Shown here piece after piece: positions 1 through 8,013 of a DNA stretch of 15,259 nt. The stretch covers positions 1 through 15,259 of the forward strand of contig JANMRU010000327.1 in assembly GCA_031388585.1 (NCBI GenBank), read 5' to 3'. The position numbers and the translations under genes are program-made. How positions within the stretch are numbered: the first letter of the stretch is position 1; every line of letters begins with the position of its first letter. The DNA comes from PCC-6802 sp031388585 (GTDB taxonomy: Bacteria; Cyanobacteriota; Cyanobacteriia; Pseudanabaenales; Pseudanabaenaceae). The notes below the pieces were generated by a model. It saw only the letters and a list, made by a program, of their open reading frames with translations, searched no databases and was not told where the DNA came from.

Positions 1-1516
1 CTTGCGAGATAAAGTAGCGATCGTGGGATACGATCGTCACCGTGCCCTCGTATTCTTTTAGAGCCTCTTCAAGCATCTCTTTGGCTGGGATATCAAGGTG
101 ATTTGTCGGCTCATCTAAAATCAGGAAATTTACTGGGTGTAGCAGCATCTTTGCTAGTGCCAGACGAGCTTTTTCGCCCCCACTAATATCTGCAACATTT
201 TTAAAGACGGCATCACCACTAAACAGAAATTTGCCCAGCAGACCGCGTACTTCTTCTGATTTCATTTTGGGAAAATCATCGTGAATTGTCGCCAGTACGC
301 TTTTGTGTAAGTCTAAAGCTTCCGCCTGATTTTGCTCAAAATAACCAGGTAAAACGTTATGCCCGAGCGTAATTTCTCCCTCATTGTAGGGTTCTTGCCC
401 CACAATCATCTTCAGTAATGTCGATTTGCCAGCACCATTTGGACCGACAAATGCGATGCGATCGCCTTTTTCAACAAGTAAGCCAGCACCCAAAAAAAGA
501 ATTTGCTCTCCATAGGCATGAGTCAGATCTTTAATTTCCACGACAACTCGTCCGCTGCGAATGGCAGGTGGGAAGCGAAATTTTAGAGTGCGTGCGCCGC
601 CATCGGGAGCTTCAATGCGCTCGATTTTATCAAGTAGTTTCTCGCGGCTTTTAGCCTGAGTACTGCGGGTAGCACTAGCGCGGAATCTCTCCACAAATAC
701 CTGCTGTTTCTCAATGTATTTTTGTTGGCGTTCAAAGGCTCCTAGCTGGGCTTCTCTTGCTTCTTCTTTCTGAGTAAGATAGGAGGAGTAATTCCCGAGA
801 TAGGTTTGGGATACGCCGCGCTCTGTTTCGACAATCGATGTGCAGAGGCGATCTAGAAACTGGCGATCGTGGGAAACAATTACCATCGGAGTTTTTAGAC
901 CCTTGAGATAGGCCTCTAACCACTCGATTGTTTCCAAATCTAAATGGTTTGTCGGCTCATCCAGGAGTAGAAGATCTGGTGCTTGCAACAGAATTTTCCC
1001 TAAACTCATGCGCATCTGCCAACCACCGCTAAATTGATCGACTGTGCGCTCTCCATCCGCACCCTGAAATCCTAGTTCAGGCAAAATCTTATCGATGCGG
1101 CTTTCTAATTCATAACCGTTCAGTCCTTCAAATTGCCTTTGCAATCGATCCATCTGCTTGAGCAATTTCTCGAAATCATCCCCAGGCTTGAGATTTTCTA
1201 GTTTGTTGTTGACAACTGCTAACTCAGCTTGGATCTGGTTCGCTTCTTGAAATACTGCCCAGAATTCTGCTTTAACTGTGCGTCCGGGATCGACTTCAAA
1301 TTCCTGTGTGAGATAGGCAATCTTGAGACTGGATGGTTTAACGATTTGACCGTCGGTTGGTTCGATCTCTCCAGCAATAATTTTGAGTTGTGTCGATTTG
1401 CCAGCACCATTTACACCCACCAAACCGATGCGATCGCCTGGTTTAACTTCCCAGTTAACGTCTTTTAGTACTTCGCCTGTGGGGAAGATTTTCTTGATGT
1501 GTTCGAGGCGCAGCAT
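1..1516 (-). CDS. ABC-F family ATPase (Uup/YheS/EttA-like), C-terminus outside window
   Basis: Soluble duplicated ATP-binding-cassette protein of the ABC-F class. These proteins act on ribosomes as translation factors and have no membrane domain. The frame is open from an ATG at 1516 to the left edge, giving about 505 residues. First cassette: Walker A GVNGAGKS at residues 34-41, signature SGGWQMR at 163-169, Walker B LLLLDEPTNHLD followed by an H-loop VSHDR. Second cassette: Walker A GPNGAGKS at about 358-365, signature SGGEKAR at about 445-451, and again LDEPTNHLD and VSHDR. The charged linker between them (roughly residues 235-310, rich in K, E, Q and R) is the P-site tRNA-interaction motif region that defines ABC-F. 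Family members are usually 530-650 residues, so only the end and any C-terminal coiled coil are missing. The start is chosen because MLRLEHIKK leads straight into the first cassette. The subfamily cannot be fixed without the C-terminus. It is divergent from the reductase gene at 1644. Confidence 0.93.
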   Translation of the reverse strand, partial: MLRLEHIKKIFPTGEVLKDVNWEVKPGDRIGLVGVNGAGKSTQLKIIAGEIEPTDGQIVKPSSLKIAYLTQEFEVDPGRTVKAEFWAVFQEANQIQAELAVVNNKLENLKPGDDFEKLLKQMDRLQRQFEGLNGYELESRIDKILPELGFQGADGERTVDQFSGGWQMRMSLGKILLQAPDLLLLDEPTNHLDLETIEWLEAYLKGLKTPMVIVSHDRQFLDRLCTSIVETERGVSQTYLGNYSSYLTQKEEAREAQLGAFERQQKYIEKQQVFVERFRASATRSTQAKSREKLLDKIERIEAPDGGARTLKFRFPPAIRSGRVVVEIKDLTHAYGEQILFLGAGLLVEKGDRIAFVGPNGAGKSTLLKMIVGQEPYNEGEITLGHNVLPGYFEQNQAEALDLHKSVLATIHDDFPKMKSEEVRGLLGKFLFSGDAVFKNVADISGGEKARLALAKMLLHPVNFLILDEPTNHLDIPAKEMLEEALKEYEGTVTIVSHDRYFISQ

Positions 1517-1643
1517 AGGAATTTGGCAATAAAACTTAATGTTATTTTAAGATTAGCATTGTTTGTTTAACGAAGGGTGAATAATATGAAGAATATGAAT
1601 AGCTTTTAGCGGATAGCTGATAGCAAATAACAAATAACTACAT

Positions 1644-2456
1644 ATGTTCGATCGCCTTTATTCTGCATTTGAGAACGTTTATTCCTATGAAGAACTAGCA
1701 TTTCCAACTATGGGTGTAAGTTTTATTCATCGCGATCGCACTTGGCAGAGACCATATATTGTTTTTAATATGGTTTCGAGTGTTGATGGTAAGGTCACCA
1801 CTAGCCCAAAAGGATTGGGGGGTTTGGGATCGAGAGCCGATCGCAAACTGATGCAACGGCTGCGCGCTCAGGTAGATGCGGTCGTAGTTGGGGGCGCTAC
1901 ACTTAGAGCCGATCCGTTTATTCCAACCTTGTCGGATGATTTGGCTGAGGAGCGATCGCAATTTTTTCCAGATAAACCGCAACCCTTGGGTATAGTTGTA
2001 AGTAATAGCGGCGACCTACCGCTAGAACATCGTTTTTGGTTGGCTGGCCGCGATCTGCGCGTAGTATTTCTGGGTGCATCAGCCCCACAGTCAATAGAAA
2101 TAAGCTTGAGCGAAAAAGCTAGGGTTATTCGCCTACCCAACGATCCATATATGCCTGGCATCAATTTAGCGAGGATGTTGGATGTGATGTTTAATAACTT
2201 TGGTATTCAGAGACTTTTAGTGGAAGGAGGCCCAACACTTAACTACGCCATGATTTCTGAAGGATGGAGCGATGAAATTTTCCTCACCTTATCACCAAAG
2301 CTTGTGGGAGGATTAGAAAATGCCACGGCGATCGCAGGTGAAGGTTATGGGCTGGGGAAAGATCGTCTGCTTAGCCTCAAGCTCAAATCGATTTATCATC
2401 ACGAAGATGATTTGTTTCTACGCTATCAAATTCTCAAGCCAGCGAGTTCAGGATGA
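1644..2456 (+). CDS. RibD C-terminal/DHFR-fold reductase (stand-alone)
   Basis: A 270-residue protein with the reductase half of RibD. In riboflavin synthesis this domain reduces 5-amino-6-ribosylamino-uracil phosphate with NADPH. Visible family motifs are PYIVFNMVSSVDGKVT at residues 37-52 (the P-x-V-x-x-K/N-x-A-x-S-x-DG block), VDAVVVGGATLRADPFIPTLS at 77-97 (the G-x-x-T-x-x-x-D-x-P block), LLVEGGPTLN at 191-200 (nucleotide-binding EGG) and PKLVGG at 218-223. No zinc-dependent deaminase domain (HAE/PCxxC) is present, so this is not a bifunctional RibD. About 30 extra N-terminal residues precede the domain. An in-frame TAA lies nine bases before the ATG, which supports this start, although no Shine-Dalgarno sequence is visible. 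The exact substrate is inferred only; related stand-alone proteins include pyrimidine reductases and uncharacterised DHFR-like enzymes. Its last 9 bases overlap the end of mgsA on the other strand. Confidence 0.85.
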   Translation: MFDRLYSAFENVYSYEELAFPTMGVSFIHRDRTWQRPYIVFNMVSSVDGKVTTSPKGLGGLGSRADRKLMQRLRAQVDAVVVGGATLRADPFIPTLSDDLAEERSQFFPDKPQPLGIVVSNSGDLPLEHRFWLAGRDLRVVFLGASAPQSIEISLSEKARVIRLPNDPYMPGINLARMLDVMFNNFGIQRLLVEGGPTLNYAMISEGWSDEIFLTLSPKLVGGLENATAIAGEGYGLGKDRLLSLKLKSIYHHEDDLFLRYQILKPASSG

Positions 2457-2828
2457 AGATTTGGGCAAACTATTGATAATTGCCGTAGCAGTAGCAAGAT
2501 TAGTCGCCAGGGGTACATTATAGTTCTCACAAATTCTGATTAGAGCTTTGATATCAGGCTCGTGGGGCTGAGCATAGAGTGGATCGACAAGAAAAATTAC
2601 TGCCACTACCTCCGCGATCGCAACTTGAGCGGCAATCTGAGCATCTCCGCCCAGGGGGCCAGACAACATGCATTTGACTGGCAGTCCAGAACCTGACTGA
2701 ATGCGCTGCCCAGTCGTACCAGTAGCGATCAATTGATACTCTGCCAAGATCGATTTATACTCTTTGGCAAAGGCGACAATGTCATCTTTTTTGCGATCGT
2801 GGGCGATTAGAGCAATGGAATTTTGCAT
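2448..2828 (-). CDS. mgsA: methylglyoxal synthase
   Basis: A 126-residue cytosolic enzyme converting dihydroxyacetone phosphate to methylglyoxal and phosphate, a bypass of lower glycolysis used when sugar phosphates accumulate or phosphate is short. The whole fold is present. IALIAHDRKK has His10 and Asp11, ATGTTG at 35-40 is the phosphate-binding loop, LSGPLGGDAQ carries Asp62, and DPLYAQPHEPDIKAL carries His89 and Asp92. These match Escherichia coli His19, Asp71, His98 and Asp101 at a constant offset of nine, so the catalytic set is complete. The protein is shorter than the 152-residue E. coli enzyme because it lacks N- and C-terminal extensions. It begins only 3 nt after the stop of the hybrid kinase gene, with no recognisable ribosome-binding site, so coupled translation at the end of that operon is likely. 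Its 3' end overlaps the convergent reductase gene by 9 nt. A broken second copy of its first 35 codons lies at 8014-8121. Confidence 0.93.
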   Translation of the reverse strand: MQNSIALIAHDRKKDDIVAFAKEYKSILAEYQLIATGTTGQRIQSGSGLPVKCMLSGPLGGDAQIAAQVAIAEVVAVIFLVDPLYAQPHEPDIKALIRICENYNVPLATNLATATAIINSLPKSSS

Positions 2829-2831
2829 AAA

Positions 2832-5315
2832 TTATATTTTGGATATGTTAAGAACATTATGTAAGGTAGTCAATAATTCTTGGGAAGTACAGGGTTTTGC
2901 TAAAAATGCTTGAACGCCAATGCCCTCATTCCTTGTCAGTGCTTCAGTTGAGGGTACACCGCTAATCGCTACGATCTTAACCTGTGAGTTAATTTTTTGG
3001 AGGGTGCGAATGGCTGTAGCACCACCCATAGAGGGCATCATCATATCCATGATGACTAGCGCAATTTCGTGCTGGTGTTGGGAATATTGGGCGATCGCTT
3101 CAATACCGTCGCTAGCTAAAATCGTCTTATAGTTGTAGGTTTCTAGAGAAATTCGGGTAATCTCGCGAATATTTGGTTCATCGTCAACGATTAAGATTAA
3201 TTCCCCATTTCCCATTGGTAGCTCTAGATCCTTTGCAGGAGATGATTCAACTTTCAATACCGCAGGCAAGAATAGCTTAAACTCCGTGCCTTTTCCCATC
3301 TGACTAGACACAGTCACAAAACCACTATGACTTTTGATGATGCCGATCGCAGTTGAAAGCCCTAATCCAGTGCCTTTGCCAATCTCTTTAGTCGTAAAAA
3401 ATGGCTCAAAGATTCTCTCTAACACTTTCGGTGGGATACCCATACCTGTATCAGAGACAGTGATAGTAACATATTGCCCAACTTTAGCCTCAAGGTTCAT
3501 GCGGGCAAAAGTTTCATCAACCAACAGATTTGTCGCCGTAATATCCAGCTTACCACCATTGGACATGGCATCACGGGCATTGACCGCCAGGTTGAGCAAA
3601 ACCTGGTGTAATTGGGTAACATCACCGAAAACAGCCCAGAGGTCTGCTGATAAATTAGATGTAAATTCGATTGATTTTGGGAATGTTTGGCTGACAATCT
3701 GTTTGAATTCAGAGATCAGGTGGTTGACGGATAAATTCGTGCGTTGGCTTTCTACACCTCTGGTAAATGATAGTACTTGCCGCACCATATCTGCGCCGCG
3801 TTCAGAGCTATTTTCGATAATTTTTAGCAACTTGTGAGTCAGCATGTCATCTTTGGGAATTCGCATCTGGAGCAGTTCAGAAGATGCCAAGATGGGAGTC
3901 AGCATATTATTTAAGTCGTGGGCAATGCCGCCTGCTAGAGTGCCAAGGCTTTCCAGTCGCTGCGCTCGCAGAAACTGGGATTCAAGTTGCTTCTTGTCCG
4001 TGATATCAGTGTCAACGGTCAGAATCGCTTTTGGTTCTCCATTTGGATCGCGTGCCAGCGACCATCGACTTGCCACGATGATGTCTCTACCTTCTTTCGT
4101 AACTTTATGTAATTCCCCCTGCCACTCACCTTCCTCAATAACAGTCTTTAGAGCTGTTTGCAACTCAAGCGGAATTTCTCTATATAGAATATCGTTGGCG
4201 TTTTTAAGCATGACTTCCTCGGCTCGCCATCCGTACAAACGCTCGGCTCCCCGATTCCAAAAACGGATGCGATGCTCTAGATCGCGCACAAGAATCGCAT
4301 CTGTGGCAATCTCTAGCAGTGCTGCCTGCTGGCGAATTTTCTGCTCGGCTAGCTTGCGATCGCGTAGTTCGACTTGTGCCTGCTGATAAAGCTCAGATTG
4401 CTGAACCGCAATTCCCAACTGCGTTGCCAGTTGCTGGAGTAAGTCTATCTCCATTGGCTGCCACTGACGAGGCTGGCTGCACTGATGGGCAATCAGCAGT
4501 CCCCAAAGTGACTCGCTGACAAGAATTGGCACGATTAGCTTGGCTCTGACACCCCATTGCTCGATAAATTCAAGTAAGCATGGCGTTAACTCTGCATCCT
4601 CTGCTAATACATCATTAATGGCACGAATTCTACCCTGACGATATAACTCCTGATATTCCTGCGGAAAAACTTCTTCGGGGAAGGTCATTCCCAAAATGCT
4701 TGGCCATGCTGGCAGAACAGTCTCAGTAATAGTTTTGCCAGTGCCATTCGGCAAGACACGGAAAATTAGGACGCGATCGCTTTGGAGAAACTGGCGCACT
4801 TCCGCTACGGTTGTATTCAGAATTTCATTGAGATCGAGCGATTGACGAATGCGCAGGGCGATCGCGCTTACCAGGCGCTCCCGCTCGATTTGCCGTTTTA
4901 GTGACTGTTCTGCCTGCTTGCGTTCGATCGCATAGCGCATAGAACGGAAAAGCATACCGCCACTATCGACATGCTCCCCTTTGACTAAATAATCCTGCGC
5001 CCCTTGCTGCAAAGCTCTAATTGCGCTCGTTTCATCATCAAGCTCGGTCAGCACCACAATTGGAATGCTGGGGGCTTTCTCTTTGACCTTGACAAGGGTT
5101 TTTAGTCCCTGACTGTCTGGAAGTGATAGATCCAGGAGAATAACATCACAGCTTTTCTGCTCAAGCCATAGCAGAGCTTTTTCCAACAGTTCCACCCACA
5201 CCAGGTCAAATTGGACAGAGGTAACTTCACTTAGAAGTTCCTGCAATAAGCGAGCGTCGCCGGGGTTATCTTCCACCAGCAGAACTTGAATTGGGAGATT
5301 TGCCAGTATTTTCAT
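2832..5315 (-). CDS. hybrid sensor kinase REC-GAF-PAS-HisKA-HATPase-REC
   Basis: An 827-residue soluble hybrid histidine kinase; no membrane segment or signal peptide is seen. Domains in order: receiver (about 8-125: VEDNPGD acidic pocket, phospho-acceptor Asp62 in LLDLSLP, Lys112); short helical linker; GAF (about 150-308); PAS with PAC (about 328-442, including RFWNRGAERLYGW); HisKA with phospho-His466 in GGIAHDLNNMLTPI; HATPase (N box LLNLAVNARDAM 573-584, SDTGMGIPP, FFTTKEIGKGTGLGLS); C-terminal receiver (about 706-825: Asp757 in VIMDMMMP, Lys807). The GAF has the phytochrome/cyanobacteriochrome pattern, with Cys246 twelve residues before the alanine of GVRAKLIVPI, where the bilin cysteine of cyanobacteriochromes sits. 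The next residue is Leu, not His, and no DXCF cysteine is present. The start codon overlaps the stop of the preceding receiver gene as ATGA, and mgsA follows after 3 nt. Two receivers suggest a phosphorelay. Input is unknown: light, or a protein or small ligand. Confidence 0.93.
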   Translation of the reverse strand: MKILANLPIQVLLVEDNPGDARLLQELLSEVTSVQFDLVWVELLEKALLWLEQKSCDVILLDLSLPDSQGLKTLVKVKEKAPSIPIVVLTELDDETSAIRALQQGAQDYLVKGEHVDSGGMLFRSMRYAIERKQAEQSLKRQIERERLVSAIALRIRQSLDLNEILNTTVAEVRQFLQSDRVLIFRVLPNGTGKTITETVLPAWPSILGMTFPEEVFPQEYQELYRQGRIRAINDVLAEDAELTPCLLEFIEQWGVRAKLIVPILVSESLWGLLIAHQCSQPRQWQPMEIDLLQQLATQLGIAVQQSELYQQAQVELRDRKLAEQKIRQQAALLEIATDAILVRDLEHRIRFWNRGAERLYGWRAEEVMLKNANDILYREIPLELQTALKTVIEEGEWQGELHKVTKEGRDIIVASRWSLARDPNGEPKAILTVDTDITDKKQLESQFLRAQRLESLGTLAGGIAHDLNNMLTPILASSELLQMRIPKDDMLTHKLLKIIENSSERGADMVRQVLSFTRGVESQRTNLSVNHLISEFKQIVSQTFPKSIEFTSNLSADLWAVFGDVTQLHQVLLNLAVNARDAMSNGGKLDITATNLLVDETFARMNLEAKVGQYVTITVSDTGMGIPPKVLERIFEPFFTTKEIGKGTGLGLSTAIGIIKSHSGFVTVSSQMGKGTEFKLFLPAVLKVESSPAKDLELPMGNGELILIVDDEPNIREITRISLETYNYKTILASDGIEAIAQYSQHQHEIALVIMDMMMPSMGGATAIRTLQKINSQVKIVAISGVPSTEALTRNEGIGVQAFLAKPCTSQELLTTLHNVLNISKI

Positions 5316-5758
5316 TTCGGTGGGAGTTTGACTATTGTGAACCAGAAATCTTCTATGGATTGCACGATCTTAACAAAGCGTTCAAAATCAACTGGTTTAG
5401 GGATATAGCAGTTTGCATTGAGATTATAAACTTTAAGAATATCCTCTTCGGACTGAGAAGTTGTCAGAATCACTATAGGAATTCGCCTCAATGCTTCGTC
5501 CGCTTTGATCTCTTCCAGCACCTCGCGCCCGTCTTTCTTCGGTAGGTTTAAATCGAGCAAAACCAAATCTGGATGAGCTGCTGCGGTATATTTCCCAATT
5601 CTGCGCAGGTATAGGAGCGCTTCTACCCCATCCTCAACTACATTTAAGTTGATCTGCATCTTGCCCTCCTCTAGGGCAATTTTAGTCAGTTGGGCATCGC
5701 CAGGGTTATCCTCGACCAGCAGTACTTCAAAAAGCCGACAATTCCCTTCAAAATCCAC
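5312..5758 (-). CDS. Rcp1-like single-domain response regulator
   Basis: A 148-residue stand-alone receiver of the Rcp1 class, the partners of cyanobacterial phytochrome Cph1 and related kinases. Seen: acidic pair Glu16-Asp17 in LLVEDNPGDAQL, phospho-acceptor Asp69 in LVLLDLNLPKKDG, Thr99 in VILTTSQ, and Lys121 in CYIPKPVDFE. The LPKKDGREVL motif, the SQSEEDI segment and the tail ending in IEDFW are characteristic of this class. There is no output domain, so it must act by protein contact or as a phosphate shuttle. Translation starts at GTG (5758-5756), with a good ribosome-binding site AGGTGA six bases upstream (5765-5770) and no nearby in-frame ATG. It lies 19 nt after the CBS-PAS kinase gene and shares an ATGA with the hybrid kinase. 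By context it receives phosphate from the upstream kinase, whose catalytic half is Cph1-like, and may exchange it with the hybrid kinase. Confidence 0.93.
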   Translation of the reverse strand: MDFEGNCRLFEVLLVEDNPGDAQLTKIALEEGKMQINLNVVEDGVEALLYLRRIGKYTAAAHPDLVLLDLNLPKKDGREVLEEIKADEALRRIPIVILTTSQSEEDILKVYNLNANCYIPKPVDFERFVKIVQSIEDFWFTIVKLPPK

Positions 5759-5777
5759 GATTAATCACCTGCTTGAT

Positions 5778-7937
5778 TTATACGTTATTGGTAATTGTGA
5801 AGTAGAAAATCGAACCCTGAATCGGTGATGACTCTACCCAAAGGTTGCCACCGTGACGTTCCACAATTTTCTTGCAGATTGCTAGCCCAATCCCAGTACC
5901 TAAATATTTTGTGCGATTATGCAAGCGTTGAAAGATCAAAAAAATGCGATCGCGATACTGAGGTTCGATGCCAATACCATTATCGCTGACCGAAAACAAC
6001 CAGGAACCATCCTTGCTTTCTACTCCTATGTGAATTTGCGGTGGGACTTCGCCACGGAACTTGATCGCGTTGCCAATCAGATTTTGAAATAACTGACTAA
6101 GTTGGCTAGGATCGCCAATGACATTGGGCAGGGCATCATAGGTTAATACCGCAGCACTTTCGGCGATCGCAATTTTTAAGTTGGCGATCGCGTTACTCAA
6201 GCTAGCAAAAGTGTTTACGATTCCAAAAGGCTCACCACGAGTACCCACGCGCGAATAGGTTAACAGGTCGTTAATAAGAGTCTGCATTCGGCTGGCTCCA
6301 TCAACCGCATAGTGAATAAATTCATCGGCATTGGCATCGAGTTTGTCCTTGTAACGACGCTCTAAAAGTTGTAGATAGCTTGTGACCATGCGCAAAGGTT
6401 CTTGCAAGTCATGGGAGGCGACGTAGGCAAACTGTTCTAACTCAGCATTGGAGCGAATCAGTTCTTCCTCTGCTTGTTTGCGATCGCTGATATCTTTCAT
6501 AAAGCAGTGATGTCCAGTAAATCGCTTTTGCTCGTCGTAAACAGAGATCATCACCAATTGTTTGTAGAAAATAGAACCATCTTTGCGTATACCCCTAGCT
6601 TCAACCTCTACCTTGCCATCTGTTAGCATTTGCTGGTAAGCCACAAGCAACTTATCTAAATCTTCAGGATAAACTGTTTTTTCCCAATCCTTCCCAATCA
6701 TTTCGGACGTCTGGTAGCCAACCATTTGAGCATAGGCTTTATTAACGTTGATATAGCGACCTTGTTGGTCTAGGCGCGAGATTCCTTCCGCCGCGTTTTC
6801 TAGTGCGGCATTCGATTCGCGCATTGCTAATTCAACTTGCTTGCGATCGCTGATTTCCTGTTGCAAATGAGCGTTGGCAGCCAAAAGCTCGGCGGTGCGC
6901 TCCTCTACCCGTCTTTCTAACTCATCTTGAGTTTGTCGCAGCAACTCCTCTGTCTGCTGGCGCGCTCCAACCTCTGTTTGCAATAGCTGGTTGATCTGCT
7001 CTAATTCTGTCAGACGCACGTCTAGACGAGCCTGTAAAACTTCAACCACTCCAGACATTTCGATGGGGTCAAATACTTGTAGCAAGCTAGACTGAGTGAT
7101 AATTCCCGCGAGCTCGCCCTGCTCTCCAGCCACAATTAACCTCCGCACATGCCGCCGCTGCATTTCGGCATTGGCATTCCACAGGGAATCAGTTGGGCTC
7201 AAGCAGAATAGCGGCGTACTCATCACAGTCTGAGCCTGAATCCGTTCTAAATCCAATTCTAAAACCTGAAATTGGACGATATCGCGTTCAGTGATGATGC
7301 CCACAGGTATGATGCGATTTTCGGCATTATATTCTACGATCGCCACACAACTTACACCGCGATCGACCATAAGTTTAGCTAGACTTAGCACTGAAACATT
7401 AGCTGCGGCCTGCACAACCTCAGTTGTCATCGTATCCGCTACAGTCCGACATTTGAGCAGATTTACAGGTTTCAGAGCCTGACTAATGCTTCCTTGCGTA
7501 ATAATTCCTGCCAAGCGATCGCGATCGTCCAAAACTGGTAAATGGCGAATACCATGCTGGCGGAATAGCGCGAGCGTGGTAAATACATTTTGGGCATCTG
7601 ATTCTCGAATGGTGATTATTGGTTGCACTACCACCTCAGCAACCGTCACCCCAGACAATTCCATCCCAGCGGCGGCGAGCTTAACTATATCCCGTTCCGT
7701 TAAAATTCCTAATAGTTGTGTCCCTTCAACCACAAGCACGTAACTGTTTTTTGAGGGGTTGAAGAAATTTGAGTTCGATCGCGGAGTTGCGTTGGGTAAC
7801 TCGCAGTTGCTACCACTTACCTGACTCATCAGCGCAATGGCATCAATTGCCAAACGATCGGGACTAATCGTTAAGGGTGAGCGATCGATGATGCGCTCTA
7901 ATGTAGGCAGATCAGCTTGCTGATTGTTAAGCTGCAT
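5778..7937 (-). CDS. CBS-PAS sensor histidine kinase (Cph1-type catalytic half)
   Basis: A 719-residue soluble kinase. The N-terminus holds four CBS motifs in two Bateman pairs, roughly residues 13-90, 95-158, 163-226 and 233-292. Each ends in a variant of LxGIITERDIV or LAGIITQxSL. Such pairs usually bind adenine nucleotides or related ligands. Next comes a coiled coil (about 300-370, with repeated QTEELLRQTQDELERRVEER-type heptads), a PAS/PAC domain (about 372-487, with GRYINVNKAYAQMVGY) and a HisKA domain with phospho-His509 in VASHDLQEPLRM. The HATPase has an N box LFQNLIGNAIKFR, SDNGIGIEP and GTGIGLAICKKIVERHGG. HisKA and HATPase are of the kind found in Cph1 and its many cyanobacterial relatives, which fits the Rcp1-like receiver encoded directly downstream. 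No chromophore-binding GAF is present. This is the first gene of the four-gene unit, preceded by a candidate promoter at 7969-7998 and a weak TAGGA six bases before the ATG. CBS input suggests sensing of cellular energy state (inference). Confidence 0.93.
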   Translation of the reverse strand: MQLNNQQADLPTLERIIDRSPLTISPDRLAIDAIALMSQVSGSNCELPNATPRSNSNFFNPSKNSYVLVVEGTQLLGILTERDIVKLAAAGMELSGVTVAEVVVQPIITIRESDAQNVFTTLALFRQHGIRHLPVLDDRDRLAGIITQGSISQALKPVNLLKCRTVADTMTTEVVQAAANVSVLSLAKLMVDRGVSCVAIVEYNAENRIIPVGIITERDIVQFQVLELDLERIQAQTVMSTPLFCLSPTDSLWNANAEMQRRHVRRLIVAGEQGELAGIITQSSLLQVFDPIEMSGVVEVLQARLDVRLTELEQINQLLQTEVGARQQTEELLRQTQDELERRVEERTAELLAANAHLQQEISDRKQVELAMRESNAALENAAEGISRLDQQGRYINVNKAYAQMVGYQTSEMIGKDWEKTVYPEDLDKLLVAYQQMLTDGKVEVEARGIRKDGSIFYKQLVMISVYDEQKRFTGHHCFMKDISDRKQAEEELIRSNAELEQFAYVASHDLQEPLRMVTSYLQLLERRYKDKLDANADEFIHYAVDGASRMQTLINDLLTYSRVGTRGEPFGIVNTFASLSNAIANLKIAIAESAAVLTYDALPNVIGDPSQLSQLFQNLIGNAIKFRGEVPPQIHIGVESKDGSWLFSVSDNGIGIEPQYRDRIFLIFQRLHNRTKYLGTGIGLAICKKIVERHGGNLWVESSPIQGSIFYFTITNNV

Positions 7938-7968
7938 TGTGAATCCTAAATATCTAAGAGGATCTCTT

Positions 7969-7998
7969 TTAGTACCTACGCCGCAGCCTTCAAGTCAA
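7969..7998 (-). promoter_or_regulatory. candidate sigma-70-type promoter of the signalling operon
   Basis: Reading the minus strand, TTGACT (7998-7993) and TACTAA (7974-7969) are separated by 18 bases. This would place transcription start about 25 bases before the ATG at 7937. A short inverted repeat AAGAG-GAT-CTCTT (7956-7968) lies right at the expected start point and could be an operator. The promoter begins immediately downstream of the mgsA remnant, so it may have been brought in or exposed by the rearrangement that truncated that copy. Evidence is pattern match only. Confidence 0.4.
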
Positions 7999-8013
7999 TT
8001 GCGGACGGAAAGT

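Noticed and set aside
3334..4386. Plus-strand open frames of 167 and 180 codons opposite the hybrid kinase
   Set aside because: They are shadows of the kinase gene, whose domains are continuous on the other strand, and they have low-complexity Ser/Arg composition and no family features.
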